Positions 5,420 through 12,261 of a stretch of 22,717 nt of DNA are shown here, piece by piece. This DNA is from a virus. The notes beneath the pieces were generated by a model. The model saw nothing but the letters and a program-made list of their open reading frames with translations, did not search any database and was not told the DNA's origin. Position 1 is the first letter of the stretch, and each line of letters starts with the position of its first letter. Both the position numbers and the translations under genes were made by a program. The DNA lies in the IMG/VR virus record IMGVR_UViG_3300040815_002846, positions 1 through 22,717 of that record; one strand, written 5' to 3'.

Positions 5420-5434
5420 TCAATAGGTTAAATA

Positions 5435-5698
5435 ATGAACAATGACATAAACTATAGCGGCCAATACCTGGGCAATAAAGAATTTCGTATCAAAGTGCGA
5501 ACCGGAGCAGATATTCAAAATGCCACTGATGATGCAATATGCGGCGAAATATTTTTGGTTACAGGGTCTGCGCCTTCGTTATATGCAGCTAACGAAACTT
5601 CAACGGGCGGTAATTATCCAATTTATAAGGTTAAAGATTTAGTCGATAAAGTTGGGTTGGTATCAATGCTTTCTTTAAACAATAAAGGAGACGCATAG
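5435..5698 (+). CDS. Free-standing N-module protein (87 aa)
   Basis: An 87-residue protein consisting of the same module as the start of the RCC1 protein (YSGQYLGNKEFRIKVRTGAD, then ICGEIFLVTG) with a short tail (VSMLSLNNKGDA). The DNA identity with copy 1 is high, so duplication is recent or maintained by recombination. The gene ends with TAG one base before the ATG of the LamG/cupredoxin gene, whose Shine-Dalgarno sequence (AAGGAG, 5682-5687) lies inside this gene, so the two are probably co-translated. It may be an adaptor whose effector domain sits on the next protein rather than being fused, but this is inference. There is no sign that a simple frameshift split one gene into two. Confidence 0.75.
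   Translation: MNNDINYSGQYLGNKEFRIKVRTGADIQNATDDAICGEIFLVTGSAPSLYAANETSTGGNYPIYKVKDLVDKVGLVSMLSLNNKGDA
5453..5590 (+). repeat. Shared N-module repeat, copy 2
   Basis: The copy closest to copy 1 (4160-4299). The few bases before the start codon also resemble those before copy 3 (CAATGAACA...GACATAAA), so the similarity includes the start region. Confidence 0.8.
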
Positions 5699-5699
5699 A

Positions 5700-6647
5700 A
5701 TGACTGCTTTATTGACACCTACCAATGGTTACATTAACACAACTCATCCTGCTGAAACTCCATTCAGTTATTCTTTTTGGTTTTATGATGATGGAGAAAT
5801 TTCGCAACCAAAAACACAAATTTTTGGCAGAGGTGGAGGCAATAATAATCAAGTCTATATAGATACAGCTTATGCTATCCTTGAGTTACGGGCTCACGGC
5901 TATTTGGCTACGTATGATTCTAATCGTATCATAGTAAACGGCATAAGTTTTCAAGTAAAATATGATAAAAAAAAGCTGAACAACGCGGTTTATTTAAAAG
6001 ATGCGTCAGGCGTTTTGCAATTTTACTTAAACGGCGTATTAATAGCTACCGGCACCACTACTGGGAATAATAATTATCCGGCTGAGATTTTAGCTAACAT
6101 AGGCGAGTTTTCTTGCCCTATATTGCTAGGAGATGTGGCTTATTGGAATCAGAATATAAGCGATATAATTTCAGAGGTATATAACAATGGAAATCAGTCC
6201 GAATGGATGAATTTATCTAAACAGCCATTTCATTATTGGAAGCTTGGAGAATCTCATGGATTAACAAATGTTCCAGACGAAGGAACTGACGCGACTAATC
6301 ATTTTATAATATCGGGGCCTTTGAGTTCGAGAAGTTATACTTTAGTGTCTGGAGATGGAACTAATTATACTTTTTCAGGTGACGCAACAGGTAGTGACCC
6401 TACATTGAATGTAATAATTGGAGACACTTTAACTTTTACAAATAATACGGGAGGTCATCCATTATCAATAAAAAACTCTTCCGGGTCCGATGTTGCAACT
6501 GAATCAGGTGGCGTGACAACCTGGACCCCAAGCGTAGAAGGAAGCTATATATATTATTGTCAAACGCACCCAACTACAATGCTTGGATATGTAAATGTTG
6601 GTCCAGCAATGAAGTACGATTCCATTACGGATATCATTAGAACTTAA
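5700..6647 (+). CDS. LamG/concanavalin-like plus cupredoxin-like virion-type protein
   Basis: A 315-residue protein with two domains. Residues about 10-190 look like a LamG/concanavalin-type beta sandwich (PFSYSFWFYDDGEI, LQFYLNGVLIATGTT, GDVAYWNQNISDIISEVYNN, HYWKLGE), the fold used by many tail and host-contact proteins. Residues about 212-302 resemble a cupredoxin: YTFSGDATGSDPTLNVIIGD, LTFTNNTGGHPLSI, then GSYIYYCQTHPTTMLGYVNV. His253, Cys287, His290 and Met294 are placed like the four ligands of a type 1 copper site (H ... C-x2-H-x3-M). There is no export signal. Related cupredoxin-like modules are, to my knowledge, found in marine phage structural proteins. Copper binding here is unproven. 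The gene is preceded by AAGGAG. Confidence 0.75.
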   Translation: MTALLTPTNGYINTTHPAETPFSYSFWFYDDGEISQPKTQIFGRGGGNNNQVYIDTAYAILELRAHGYLATYDSNRIIVNGISFQVKYDKKKLNNAVYLKDASGVLQFYLNGVLIATGTTTGNNNYPAEILANIGEFSCPILLGDVAYWNQNISDIISEVYNNGNQSEWMNLSKQPFHYWKLGESHGLTNVPDEGTDATNHFIISGPLSSRSYTLVSGDGTNYTFSGDATGSDPTLNVIIGDTLTFTNNTGGHPLSIKNSSGSDVATESGGVTTWTPSVEGSYIYYCQTHPTTMLGYVNVGPAMKYDSITDIIRT

Positions 6648-6665
6648 AATAGGAGAAATTTAACA

Positions 6666-6689
6666 ATGCTAAATCCTGAAAAACAATGA
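6666..6689 (+). CDS. Possible 7-codon leader ORF coupled to the gene at 6686
   Basis: ATG at 6666 follows AGGAGA (6651-6656) at a normal distance and encodes MLNPEKQ, stopping with a TGA that overlaps the ATG of the next gene (ATGA at 6686-6689). Such overlaps allow translational coupling. The alternative is that this is only the leftover start of a replaced gene. Confidence 0.35.
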   Translation: MLNPEKQ

Positions 6690-6910
6690 ACAGCGACATA
6701 AATTACAGCGGCCAATACTTAGAGGATAAGGAATTCTGTATCAAAGTGCGAACAGGCGACGACATCGCAAATGTAACGGGAGAGGCTATTTGTGGCGAAA
6801 TGTTTTTAGTTACAGGATCTAATTCTGCTTTTTATATAGCTACCGAAACTAGCACTAAAAATAGCAGCTCAATTTACAGAATAGCCGCCTTGACAGGGCA
6901 AGTAACCTAA
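6686..6910 (+). CDS. Free-standing N-module protein (74 aa)
   Basis: A 74-residue third copy of the module (YSGQYLEDKEFCIKVRTGDD, then ICGEMFLVTGSNSAFYIATE), ending shortly after it. It is the most diverged of the three at DNA level. It overlaps the 7-codon frame before it by ATGA. It is probably part of the same tail/host-interaction cluster; a role as adaptor, chaperone or decoy subunit cannot be told apart. Confidence 0.7.
   Translation: MNSDINYSGQYLEDKEFCIKVRTGDDIANVTGEAICGEMFLVTGSNSAFYIATETSTKNSSSIYRIAALTGQVT
6704..6843 (+). repeat. Shared N-module repeat, copy 3
   Basis: Clearly related to copies 1 and 2, but with more substitutions in the middle. It shares with copy 1 the GCTTTTTATRTAGC word near its end. 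Confidence 0.7.
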
Positions 6911-6926
6911 TTTTTTTATATGATGT

Positions 6927-6935
6927 GTGTACCAT
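6927..6935 (+). promoter_or_regulatory. Candidate second-class (late) promoter, GTG-TACCAT
   Basis: GTGTACCAT, five bases, then the ATG at 6941. There is no sigma70 -35. Confidence 0.4.
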
Positions 6936-6940
6936 AAGGT

Positions 6941-7171
6941 ATGGATATCACTAAATTAAACAAATTAAGGGAAAGCGCACCAGAAATACCTACTAACACC
7001 TGCCCATATATAGATTTTATTCAAGAAATAATAAAAGAAGTAATCGACGAATGCGACTCTTCGTTTATTGAACAAAAGCTTGAGCTGGCTATTTCTACTT
7101 TGGAGTATGTGAGGGAATCTAATGATGCTTTGCGCCAAAGCTCGAAATATTGGTATAATAAAATAAAATAA
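6941..7171 (+). CDS. Small helical hypothetical protein (76 aa)
   Basis: A 76-residue, probably all-helical protein (MDITKLNKLRESAPEIPTNT, CPYIDFIQEIIKEVIDEC, then a coiled-coil-like stretch EYVRESNDALRQSSKYWYNK). Short proteins with the pattern 'pEIPT-x-CP-x-ID ... N-x-x-LR-x-x-x-x-W' occur in other phages, as far as I recall, but without a known function. It is the last plus-strand gene before two minus-strand genes. The ATG lies 5 bases after a candidate late -10, with no Shine-Dalgarno sequence. Confidence 0.65.
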   Translation: MDITKLNKLRESAPEIPTNTCPYIDFIQEIIKEVIDECDSSFIEQKLELAISTLEYVRESNDALRQSSKYWYNKIK

Positions 7172-7183
7172 CCTATATGATCT

Positions 7184-7214
7184 ACCATCTGCAGATACGA
7201 TTTTCGCAAATGGT
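7184..7214. terminator. Possible hairpin between convergent genes
   Basis: ACCATCTGC and GCAAATGGT pair over 8 of 9 positions around a 13-base loop between the convergent stops at 7171 and 7216. It has no long T-run, so it is weak as an intrinsic terminator. Confidence 0.3.
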
Positions 7215-7215
7215 G

Positions 7216-8466
7216 TTATTTATTACGGTTAACAGTAATTGCAACCAGTCCTAGTGACGCATCTTGTGTTGAAAATGTAGCTGGCGTACTGTTGTCCCAC
7301 ATTACAGCACTTGGAGATGAGTACCCGTGAGGGTTATAAAATGTATTATTGCTCCTACTGTAAAATGCTTCTTTACCAAAGTTTCTATGCCAATAATATC
7401 TTTCGTATACCTCTTTTGTAAGTAGGTTTACAGAAAGACCATTAAACACAGGATGCATCCACTCATGATCATGCCAAAACGTCAATTCTCCTGCTACTCC
7501 TGCTGAATTAGTAAATCCTCTTGTGCAAATAGATGGAGATAGAAAAGAAATAAATTCATTATTTAGATCTGCGGGAGGAATACTGTTGATTACACCTTCT
7601 TTTATTTGCTCAAAAGTAACGTTATTGCTAGTATCAAAAATGCCGTCAGTTTCATTATCTCTTGAAATTAAAAAGAGATCATCATCTTTTAAGGATTTGG
7701 CGTCAACAAGTTCGCTAACTTTTATGCCATCAACATCGTCGGCTTCACCGCTTGCAGGGGGACAATCCGTTACTTCTGCTATACCTATGGCGATTATATC
7801 GGCATAATAAGGCCTACTAGGTTCTGGCTTGTCCCCTTCGGCTTGAGACATTAAGGTGACAGAGGTGTTGGTCCAATTTGTTGTTTCTATATTTACCACC
7901 CCAGACAATCCTGTTCCTTCTGGATTGCGGGTTGAACATGTAACCTTAAATGGCTTTGAGGCAAACGGTATCGGAAAGCTTACTGTCCTCGACTGGTCTT
8001 GATCTGTAAACGCAGCGCTACTCATCCATTGTATGGTTAATCCATTGCGAAACATTTGATAGCCCGAATCTGCTGAAAGTATTTTGCATAAATCACCAGT
8101 TCCTGGTACGGGCGTGGGTGTGGGTGTGGGGTCCGCTACCGCAGAAATAGCTACTACCTTTATGTAAGATGGCGTTAGAAAAGGTCTCCAATCGCCTTCT
8201 GAAAAGCCATCCCTCATTAAGCTCAAAGTAATATCGTTGTCATTTAATATCTTTATCTTTGATCCATAGTTGAAACCATTATCCGTTTCATAAGCGTCTT
8301 CAACGGATATGGGGTCTGTTGGGTTGGGAAAGCCAAATTGATCTCTATACCAATAAACCGAGAAAACTAAATCACTAGTACCTAAATTATGAGTAAAGTT
8401 GAAATACCGAATTTGCGGGGAACCTACACTTGGTATCTCTACCCACCCACTACTCCAGCCCGCCAT
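7216..8466 (-). CDS. Tail-fibre-like protein
   Basis: A 416-residue mosaic protein. The N-terminal ~110 residues are beta-rich (YFNFTHNLGTSDLVFSVYWY). A TPTPTPVPGTG linker (about 113-123) leads to a domain with FPIPFASKPFKVTCSTRN and YYADIIAIGIAEV, the pattern of the gp53-like C-terminal domain of tail fibres (known family; my match is by eye). A third part has KVSELVDAKSLKDDDLFLIS, a phrase typical of phage tail fibre repeats. The last ~130 residues are rich in aromatic residues (DHEWMHPVFNG, YYWHRNFGKEAFYS) and could be a receptor-binding or enzymatic tip. It follows the 61-aa gene by one base, with GGAGGG as ribosome-binding site. Confidence 0.75.
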   Translation of the reverse strand: MAGWSSGWVEIPSVGSPQIRYFNFTHNLGTSDLVFSVYWYRDQFGFPNPTDPISVEDAYETDNGFNYGSKIKILNDNDITLSLMRDGFSEGDWRPFLTPSYIKVVAISAVADPTPTPTPVPGTGDLCKILSADSGYQMFRNGLTIQWMSSAAFTDQDQSRTVSFPIPFASKPFKVTCSTRNPEGTGLSGVVNIETTNWTNTSVTLMSQAEGDKPEPSRPYYADIIAIGIAEVTDCPPASGEADDVDGIKVSELVDAKSLKDDDLFLISRDNETDGIFDTSNNVTFEQIKEGVINSIPPADLNNEFISFLSPSICTRGFTNSAGVAGELTFWHDHEWMHPVFNGLSVNLLTKEVYERYYWHRNFGKEAFYSRSNNTFYNPHGYSSPSAVMWDNSTPATFSTQDASLGLVAITVNRNK

Positions 8467-8467
8467 C

Positions 8468-8653
8468 TTATTTGCCCTCCAATTCTTTTTGTAATACTTT
8501 GTATACCTTTTCGCTCTCGCCTTGCTTCATGCACTCGGAAGGTGTTTCTCCGTCTAAATTTTCATTTGATGCTTTAAGCCATTGTGTGGCCGCATAGAAA
8601 GGCATTTTCTTGGAAAGAAGCTCGAGAACGTCGTATTTAGAAATTTTTGACAT
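8468..8653 (-). CDS. DUF2384-like small protein (MbcA/ParS/Xre antitoxin C-domain-like), 61 aa
   Basis: A 61-residue protein. Its second half (ATQWLKASNENLDGETPSEC, then MKQGESEKVYKVLQKELEG) follows the pattern of the MbcA/ParS/Xre antitoxin toxin-binding domain (DUF2384): a WL, an N-x-x-L-x-G-x-TP block, a G[ED] and a V-x-x-L ending. The usual N-terminal Xre-type helix-turn-helix is absent or very short. A GTG at 8671 could extend the frame by six residues, but it is the GTG of the promoter motif, so the ATG at 8653 is preferred. There is no toxin gene beside it; the coupled partner is the tail-fibre-like gene one base downstream. It may be an antitoxin used against host systems, a regulator, or a structural small protein with a chance resemblance. 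Confidence 0.55.
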   Translation of the reverse strand: MSKISKYDVLELLSKKMPFYAATQWLKASNENLDGETPSECMKQGESEKVYKVLQKELEGK

Positions 8654-8662
8654 ATATAATAT

Positions 8663-8671
8663 ATTATACAC
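8663..8671 (-). promoter_or_regulatory. Candidate second-class (late) promoter, GTG-TATAAT, minus strand
   Basis: On the minus strand GTGTATAAT is followed 9 bases later by the ATG at 8653. It lies back to back with the plus-strand copy at 8680, only 8 bases apart. Confidence 0.5.
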
Positions 8672-8679
8672 TAAACTCT

Positions 8680-8688
8680 GTGTAATAT
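8680..8688 (+). promoter_or_regulatory. Candidate second-class (late) promoter, GTG-TAATAT, for phoH
   Basis: GTGTAATAT in a 19-base context almost identical to that before the 3356 gene. The ATG of phoH lies 29 bases beyond the motif, the longest leader of this set, with no clear Shine-Dalgarno sequence. Confidence 0.5.
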
Positions 8689-8717
8689 TTAGTAATATTC
8701 AATAACCCTTAAAAAAT

Positions 8718-9443
8718 ATGCCAAGAAAAAAAGCAGCAAAAGATATTGACGAAGAATTTGACATTAACCCGTTTAAGTCCAAGATAGTAGTAAAAGGCAA
8801 AAAACTAAGCGACAAACAAAAAATTTTCCTGGAGCTTTCAATGAATCCAGAAACAAAAATAATATTTGTGTCTGGGCCAGCTGGAGCGACCAAGACATAC
8901 ATGGCTGTTTTTTCAGCACTAAGGCATTTGCAAAAAGATGATCAATTAGATTTACTATACGTCCGCACAGCAATCGAGAGTGCAGATAAAGGACTTGGAG
9001 CACTACCAGGCTCACTAGAAGAAAAAATTAATCCCTACATGGCTCCACTTGAAGACAAGCTCGAAGAGATGCTTCCCAAGGGTTCAGGCGTAAAGAATGA
9101 TCTTTTAAAATCCGGCAGAATACAAGCTATGCCAATTAACTTCCTGAGGGGCGCAAGTTGGTTAAATAAAATTGTTGTTGCCGACGAATCTCAAAACTTT
9201 TCGTTTAGGGAGCTGGTAACCATGACAACTAGAATCGGCGAAAACACAAAACTTTTTGTATGCGGCGATATGATGCAAAGCGACATTGGCAGCAGAAGTG
9301 GATTTGCAGATATGTTCGATTTATTTAACGATCCAGTAAGTAAAGAAAAAGGTATACATTGTTTTAAGTTTAATGAAAATGATATATTTAGAAGTGAAAT
9401 ATTAAAGTATATAATAACTAAATTAAAGACATACAAAAAATAG
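8718..9443 (+). CDS. phoH: PhoH-like P-loop ATPase
   Basis: A 241-residue PhoH-family ATPase, a family very common in marine phages. Its role in infection is unsettled; it is linked to phosphate starvation or RNA metabolism by homology only. After a basic N-terminus (MPRKKAAKD), the core starts with LSDKQKIFLELSMNPETKII. The Walker A is GPAGATKT (53-60), with Thr where the classical loop has Gly, similar to the GPAGTSKT form I know from phage PhoH. YVRTAIESADKGLGALPGSL (81-100) is a family signature, the Walker B is VVADE (153-157), and the sensor-like LFVCGDMMQSDIG follows (179-191). It lacks the extra N-terminal PIN domain of the long PhoH forms. It starts a plus-strand run with the GAF-like, zinc ribbon and sigma genes. 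Confidence 0.9.
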   Translation: MPRKKAAKDIDEEFDINPFKSKIVVKGKKLSDKQKIFLELSMNPETKIIFVSGPAGATKTYMAVFSALRHLQKDDQLDLLYVRTAIESADKGLGALPGSLEEKINPYMAPLEDKLEEMLPKGSGVKNDLLKSGRIQAMPINFLRGASWLNKIVVADESQNFSFRELVTMTTRIGENTKLFVCGDMMQSDIGSRSGFADMFDLFNDPVSKEKGIHCFKFNENDIFRSEILKYIITKLKTYKK

Positions 9444-9451
9444 TGTACTAA
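9443..9451 (+). promoter_or_regulatory. Candidate second-class (late) promoter, GTG-TACTAA
   Basis: GTGTACTAA, five bases, then the ATG at 9457. The motif begins at the last base of the phoH stop codon. Confidence 0.45.
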
Positions 9452-9456
9452 AAAAT

Positions 9457-10086
9457 ATGGATGGATTATATATAATATGCTCTGCGTTAATTGGTGCTGC
9501 GGCCACGATTACTAGTGTTCTTATTTCTCGCAAGAACAAAAGGGATAAAGAAAAAAGTATTAATCCGATACTAAGTGAAACCCAAAACAACGAAAACATT
9601 TACACCGCTTTAGATTTCGTTATGAAAGAAATGAATGCCGATAGGGCTTATATTTTACAGTTTCATAACGGGGGATATTATATGTCTGGCCGAAGTCAGC
9701 AAAAATTTAGCTGCACTCATGAAATGGTGGAAAAAGGGATCAGTAGAGAGTGTGAGTTTTCTAAAAATCATATAGTTTCTAATTTTCATAGATACATAAA
9801 TGAATTGATTACTGAGGGTAAATTCGCCTATCTAGATGCTGAAAATGTATCCGACCATAGTTTTTCTCTCATGATGGAAAACAAAGGAATACGGAGCATA
9901 TACAACATACCTATAAAAACTCTCAATAATACAGTGATTGGAATACTAGGAGTTGATTATATAAAAAATTGCGCATCAAAAGATTCTATTGGTTTTTGCA
10001 GCATAGAGCAAAAGGAAAATTTTAATGATCAAACCGACGAATTCATGAAGAGACAGGCTAGGGTAATAGCCGGCTATCTAATATAA
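9457..10086 (+). CDS. Membrane-anchored GAF-like protein
   Basis: A 209-residue protein with one N-terminal membrane segment (about residues 4-23, LYIICSALIGAAATITSVLI) followed by a basic stop-transfer stretch (SRKNKRDKEK), so the rest should face the cytoplasm. From about residue 45 it resembles a GAF-type sensor: ALDFVMKEMNADRAYILQFH, NGGYYMSGRSQQKFSCTHEM, then IRSIYNIPIKTLNNTVIGIL and GVDYI. The NADRAYILQFHNGG phrase is familiar from phage proteins of this kind. No output domain (kinase, cyclase, HTH) is present. It may sense a small molecule at the host membrane or act as a binding protein; the ligand is unknown. It sits between phoH and the transcription genes and has its own candidate promoter. 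Confidence 0.65.
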   Translation: MDGLYIICSALIGAAATITSVLISRKNKRDKEKSINPILSETQNNENIYTALDFVMKEMNADRAYILQFHNGGYYMSGRSQQKFSCTHEMVEKGISRECEFSKNHIVSNFHRYINELITEGKFAYLDAENVSDHSFSLMMENKGIRSIYNIPIKTLNNTVIGILGVDYIKNCASKDSIGFCSIEQKENFNDQTDEFMKRQARVIAGYLI

Positions 10087-10129
10087 TTAAATAGATTTTT
10101 TGCAGGCATGTACTTATAATGTAAGTATT

Positions 10130-10471
10130 ATGCAAACAATATTTTGTACAGAATGCGGAGCAAAAAACGAATACTCTGGAGCGAAGCCAAAGTTTTGTTC
10201 TTCTTGTGGGACCCCAATGAGTCCAAGCGCCAATAAAACTAACAAGCAGGAGGTGGCAAAAAAAAATCCTTCGGCCAGGAAAGCTTCTAGTTTTAAAGAA
10301 CAGATGGAGGCTAGAAAGAAATCTAGGGATTCTTCGCAAGAAGATGAAACCGATATAGAGTACGTGCCAAATATCTCATCCTTGAGTTACGAAATAATAA
10401 AAGGGGGCAATCCGGTACATAATTTTAAAGACATAGTAAATGCCCCAGAAAAAAACAAAGAATCAGAATAG
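10130..10471 (+). CDS. Zinc-ribbon protein (113 aa)
   Basis: A 113-residue protein with an N-terminal zinc ribbon (Cys6, Cys9, Cys23, Cys26 in CTECG ... CSSCG), then a basic, probably disordered linker and an acidic part with hydrophobic spots (DIEYVPNISSLSYEIIKGGN). The frame could begin at a TTG at 10100, but the ATG at 10130 places the ribbon at the usual N-terminal position and lies 9 bases after a TATAAT (10115-10120). Its last 32 bases overlap the start of the sigma gene in another frame, so the two are co-translated. The pairing suggests a transcription co-factor, but nothing in the sequence proves it. Confidence 0.7.
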   Translation: MQTIFCTECGAKNEYSGAKPKFCSSCGTPMSPSANKTNKQEVAKKNPSARKASSFKEQMEARKKSRDSSQEDETDIEYVPNISSLSYEIIKGGNPVHNFKDIVNAPEKNKESE

Positions 10472-11225
10472 TAAGGGCGATAAGGAAAGCGAAGATTTGG
10501 CCAAACGAGAAAAAAAAGCCAAATACGAAGATTTTCAAGAAGTAATAGACCAAGAGCTTAAGAAAAGAAAAAGAAATTGGTTTTTAAATTCGGTTGCATG
10601 GATTGACTTTGATGATGTGTCCCAGATAATTAGGTCTCACATTTATAAAAAATGGAACCAATGGGATCAGAGCCGTCCAATTAAACCATGGTTAAATAAG
10701 ATTATAGCCAATCAAATGAAAAACATATTGCGTAATCATTACAGTAATTATGCTCGCCCATGTTTAAATTGCCCATTTAACAATGACGCTCAAATGGACC
10801 TATGCAGTTTTACTGCGTCAGGCAACCAGGATAATTCATGCCCTTTATACAAAAAATGGGAAAAAACAAAAAAACATGCTTACAATGTTAAAATAACATT
10901 ATCTTTAGATAATCATATGCATGAAATAGATGGAAATTCAGATAGCCATTTAACTATGGACATACAAACCGCTTCGGATAAATTATTTAAAGAGCTAAAA
11001 GACTGCCTTAGCGAACGTCAGTTTAAAGCTTTTGAATTATTATTTATTAAAAACTTATCAGATGAAAAAGTGGCAGAAATGATGGGGTTTAAAAGTACGG
11101 AATCAGGTAGAAAGGCTGGCTATAAACAAATTAAAAATTTAAAAAAACTTTTAAAGGAAAAAGCGACTAAAATATTACAAAAGAAAGGGATAGCATTTTT
11201 GGGCGATGAAAATAAAATTATCTGA
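10440..11225 (+). CDS. Phage sigma factor (sigma70/ECF-like) with four-cysteine insertion
   Basis: A 261-residue sigma-70-family protein. Residues about 45-103 match sigma region 2 (WIDFDDVSQIIRSHIYKKWN, QWDQSRPIKPWLNKIIANQM, KNILRNHY), which binds the -10 element and core polymerase. Residues about 178-245 match region 4 (LKDCLSERQFKAFELLFIKN, LSDEKVAEMMGFKS, then a basic recognition helix), the -35/core-binding helix-turn-helix. Between them lies an insertion with Cys108, Cys111, Cys122 and Cys134, probably a zinc site. There is no region 1 or 3, as in ECF factors and phage late sigma factors. Its start overlaps the zinc-ribbon gene and its end overlaps the next gene by 20 bases. It is the obvious candidate reader of the GTG-TANNNT/A motif. 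Confidence 0.85.
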   Translation: MPQKKTKNQNSKGDKESEDLAKREKKAKYEDFQEVIDQELKKRKRNWFLNSVAWIDFDDVSQIIRSHIYKKWNQWDQSRPIKPWLNKIIANQMKNILRNHYSNYARPCLNCPFNNDAQMDLCSFTASGNQDNSCPLYKKWEKTKKHAYNVKITLSLDNHMHEIDGNSDSHLTMDIQTASDKLFKELKDCLSERQFKAFELLFIKNLSDEKVAEMMGFKSTESGRKAGYKQIKNLKKLLKEKATKILQKKGIAFLGDENKII

Positions 11226-12261
11226 AGAGCAGAAGCAATTCATTAGAGAGAATTTCAAGGAAACTCCTAATTTATTAGATTTAACAAAAGCGGTATTTAA
11301 GGATGATAGCTTAGACGGCAGAAGCAAGGAAGGTCGAGCCGTAAAAAAGTTTCTTGCAGAACAAAGCATGGATTACAAGACCACTAAATGGGATAAGGTT
11401 GAGGATATCATATTGACCGAGCCACAGATAGAATTTGCAAAGCAGCAAGCCAAAAATGGTCTTAGCGCCTTCCAGATATCAGAGATGATTTGGCCAGAAA
11501 TGTCTGTAAAGAGGTTTTCCAAGCAGCATGTTGCTGTGCTGGACTTCCTTAGGGAGTATGAGCCTGCTTACGTTCACGACAGTGAAAGTGCGGTTAATAG
11601 ACTTTACAGTCCACCAAAACTTTTATCCACAGGCTTAAACAAGATAAATGAATTTTGTTTTGCAGACTTAAAGGAGGATAAACTTACACATGACGAGACA
11701 AACTGCATAGAATCCTTAATTAAAAGTCTTTCGGCGCCAAGATTCATACAAGTTATCAGTAACTACAGCAACATGAAAGATAGAGAGTTATTCGAGGCTG
11801 AGTTTATCAGGGCTACATGGGACAAACCAGACCTAACAAGTGATGAAATAAATTTATATATTAATGTTTGTGTTGATTATATTAATTTAAAAAATATATC
11901 ATCTCACATTGAAAAGCTTAATACAATGTTCAATGAAGTTGAAGATCAACAAGATATGACAGTAAGATTAGCTGAAGTATTAAAATCTAAAACAGATGAA
12001 TATGATAAGTGTGAAAAAAGAATGGAGTCATTAATTAAAAAACTAAATGGTGACCGTTCAGAAAGATTAAAAAATAAAAGTAAAGAAAATGCTACTATAA
12101 TTTCATTAGTAAAAAACTTTCAAGTAGAGGAAGAAAGGCGTCGAATGATAGAATTAGCGGAAATGCAGAAAAAATTAGTTGACGAAGAAGTAACTCGACT
12201 TGATAATATGGATAGCTGGAAAGCAAGAATACTAGGAATCTCAAAACACGATGCAACATGA
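11206..12261 (+). CDS. Uncharacterised protein with HTH-like N-terminus and coiled coil (351 aa)
   Basis: A 351-residue protein without a recognised family. The N-terminal ~130 residues contain two stretches that look like helical DNA-binding units (LSEEQKQFIRENFKETPNLL, DLTKAVFKDDS; and LTEPQIEFAKQQAKNGLSAF, QISEMIWPEMS). The centre is helical, and residues about 230-335 are highly charged with heptad character (coiled coil). It overlaps the sigma gene by 20 bases and the next gene by ATGA, so it belongs to the same operon. A role with the sigma factor or as an adaptor of packaging/transcription is possible. It could be a small-terminase-like protein on size and HTH grounds, but position alone is weak evidence. 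Confidence 0.7.
   Translation: MKIKLSEEQKQFIRENFKETPNLLDLTKAVFKDDSLDGRSKEGRAVKKFLAEQSMDYKTTKWDKVEDIILTEPQIEFAKQQAKNGLSAFQISEMIWPEMSVKRFSKQHVAVLDFLREYEPAYVHDSESAVNRLYSPPKLLSTGLNKINEFCFADLKEDKLTHDETNCIESLIKSLSAPRFIQVISNYSNMKDRELFEAEFIRATWDKPDLTSDEINLYINVCVDYINLKNISSHIEKLNTMFNEVEDQQDMTVRLAEVLKSKTDEYDKCEKRMESLIKKLNGDRSERLKNKSKENATIISLVKNFQVEEERRRMIELAEMQKKLVDEEVTRLDNMDSWKARILGISKHDAT

Noticed and set aside
5435-6647. Genes at 5435 and 5700 as one gene split by a frameshift
   Set aside because: The first ends in a clean stop, the second has its own AAGGAG and ATG, and the third module copy at 6686 is also free-standing, so separate genes are the simpler reading.
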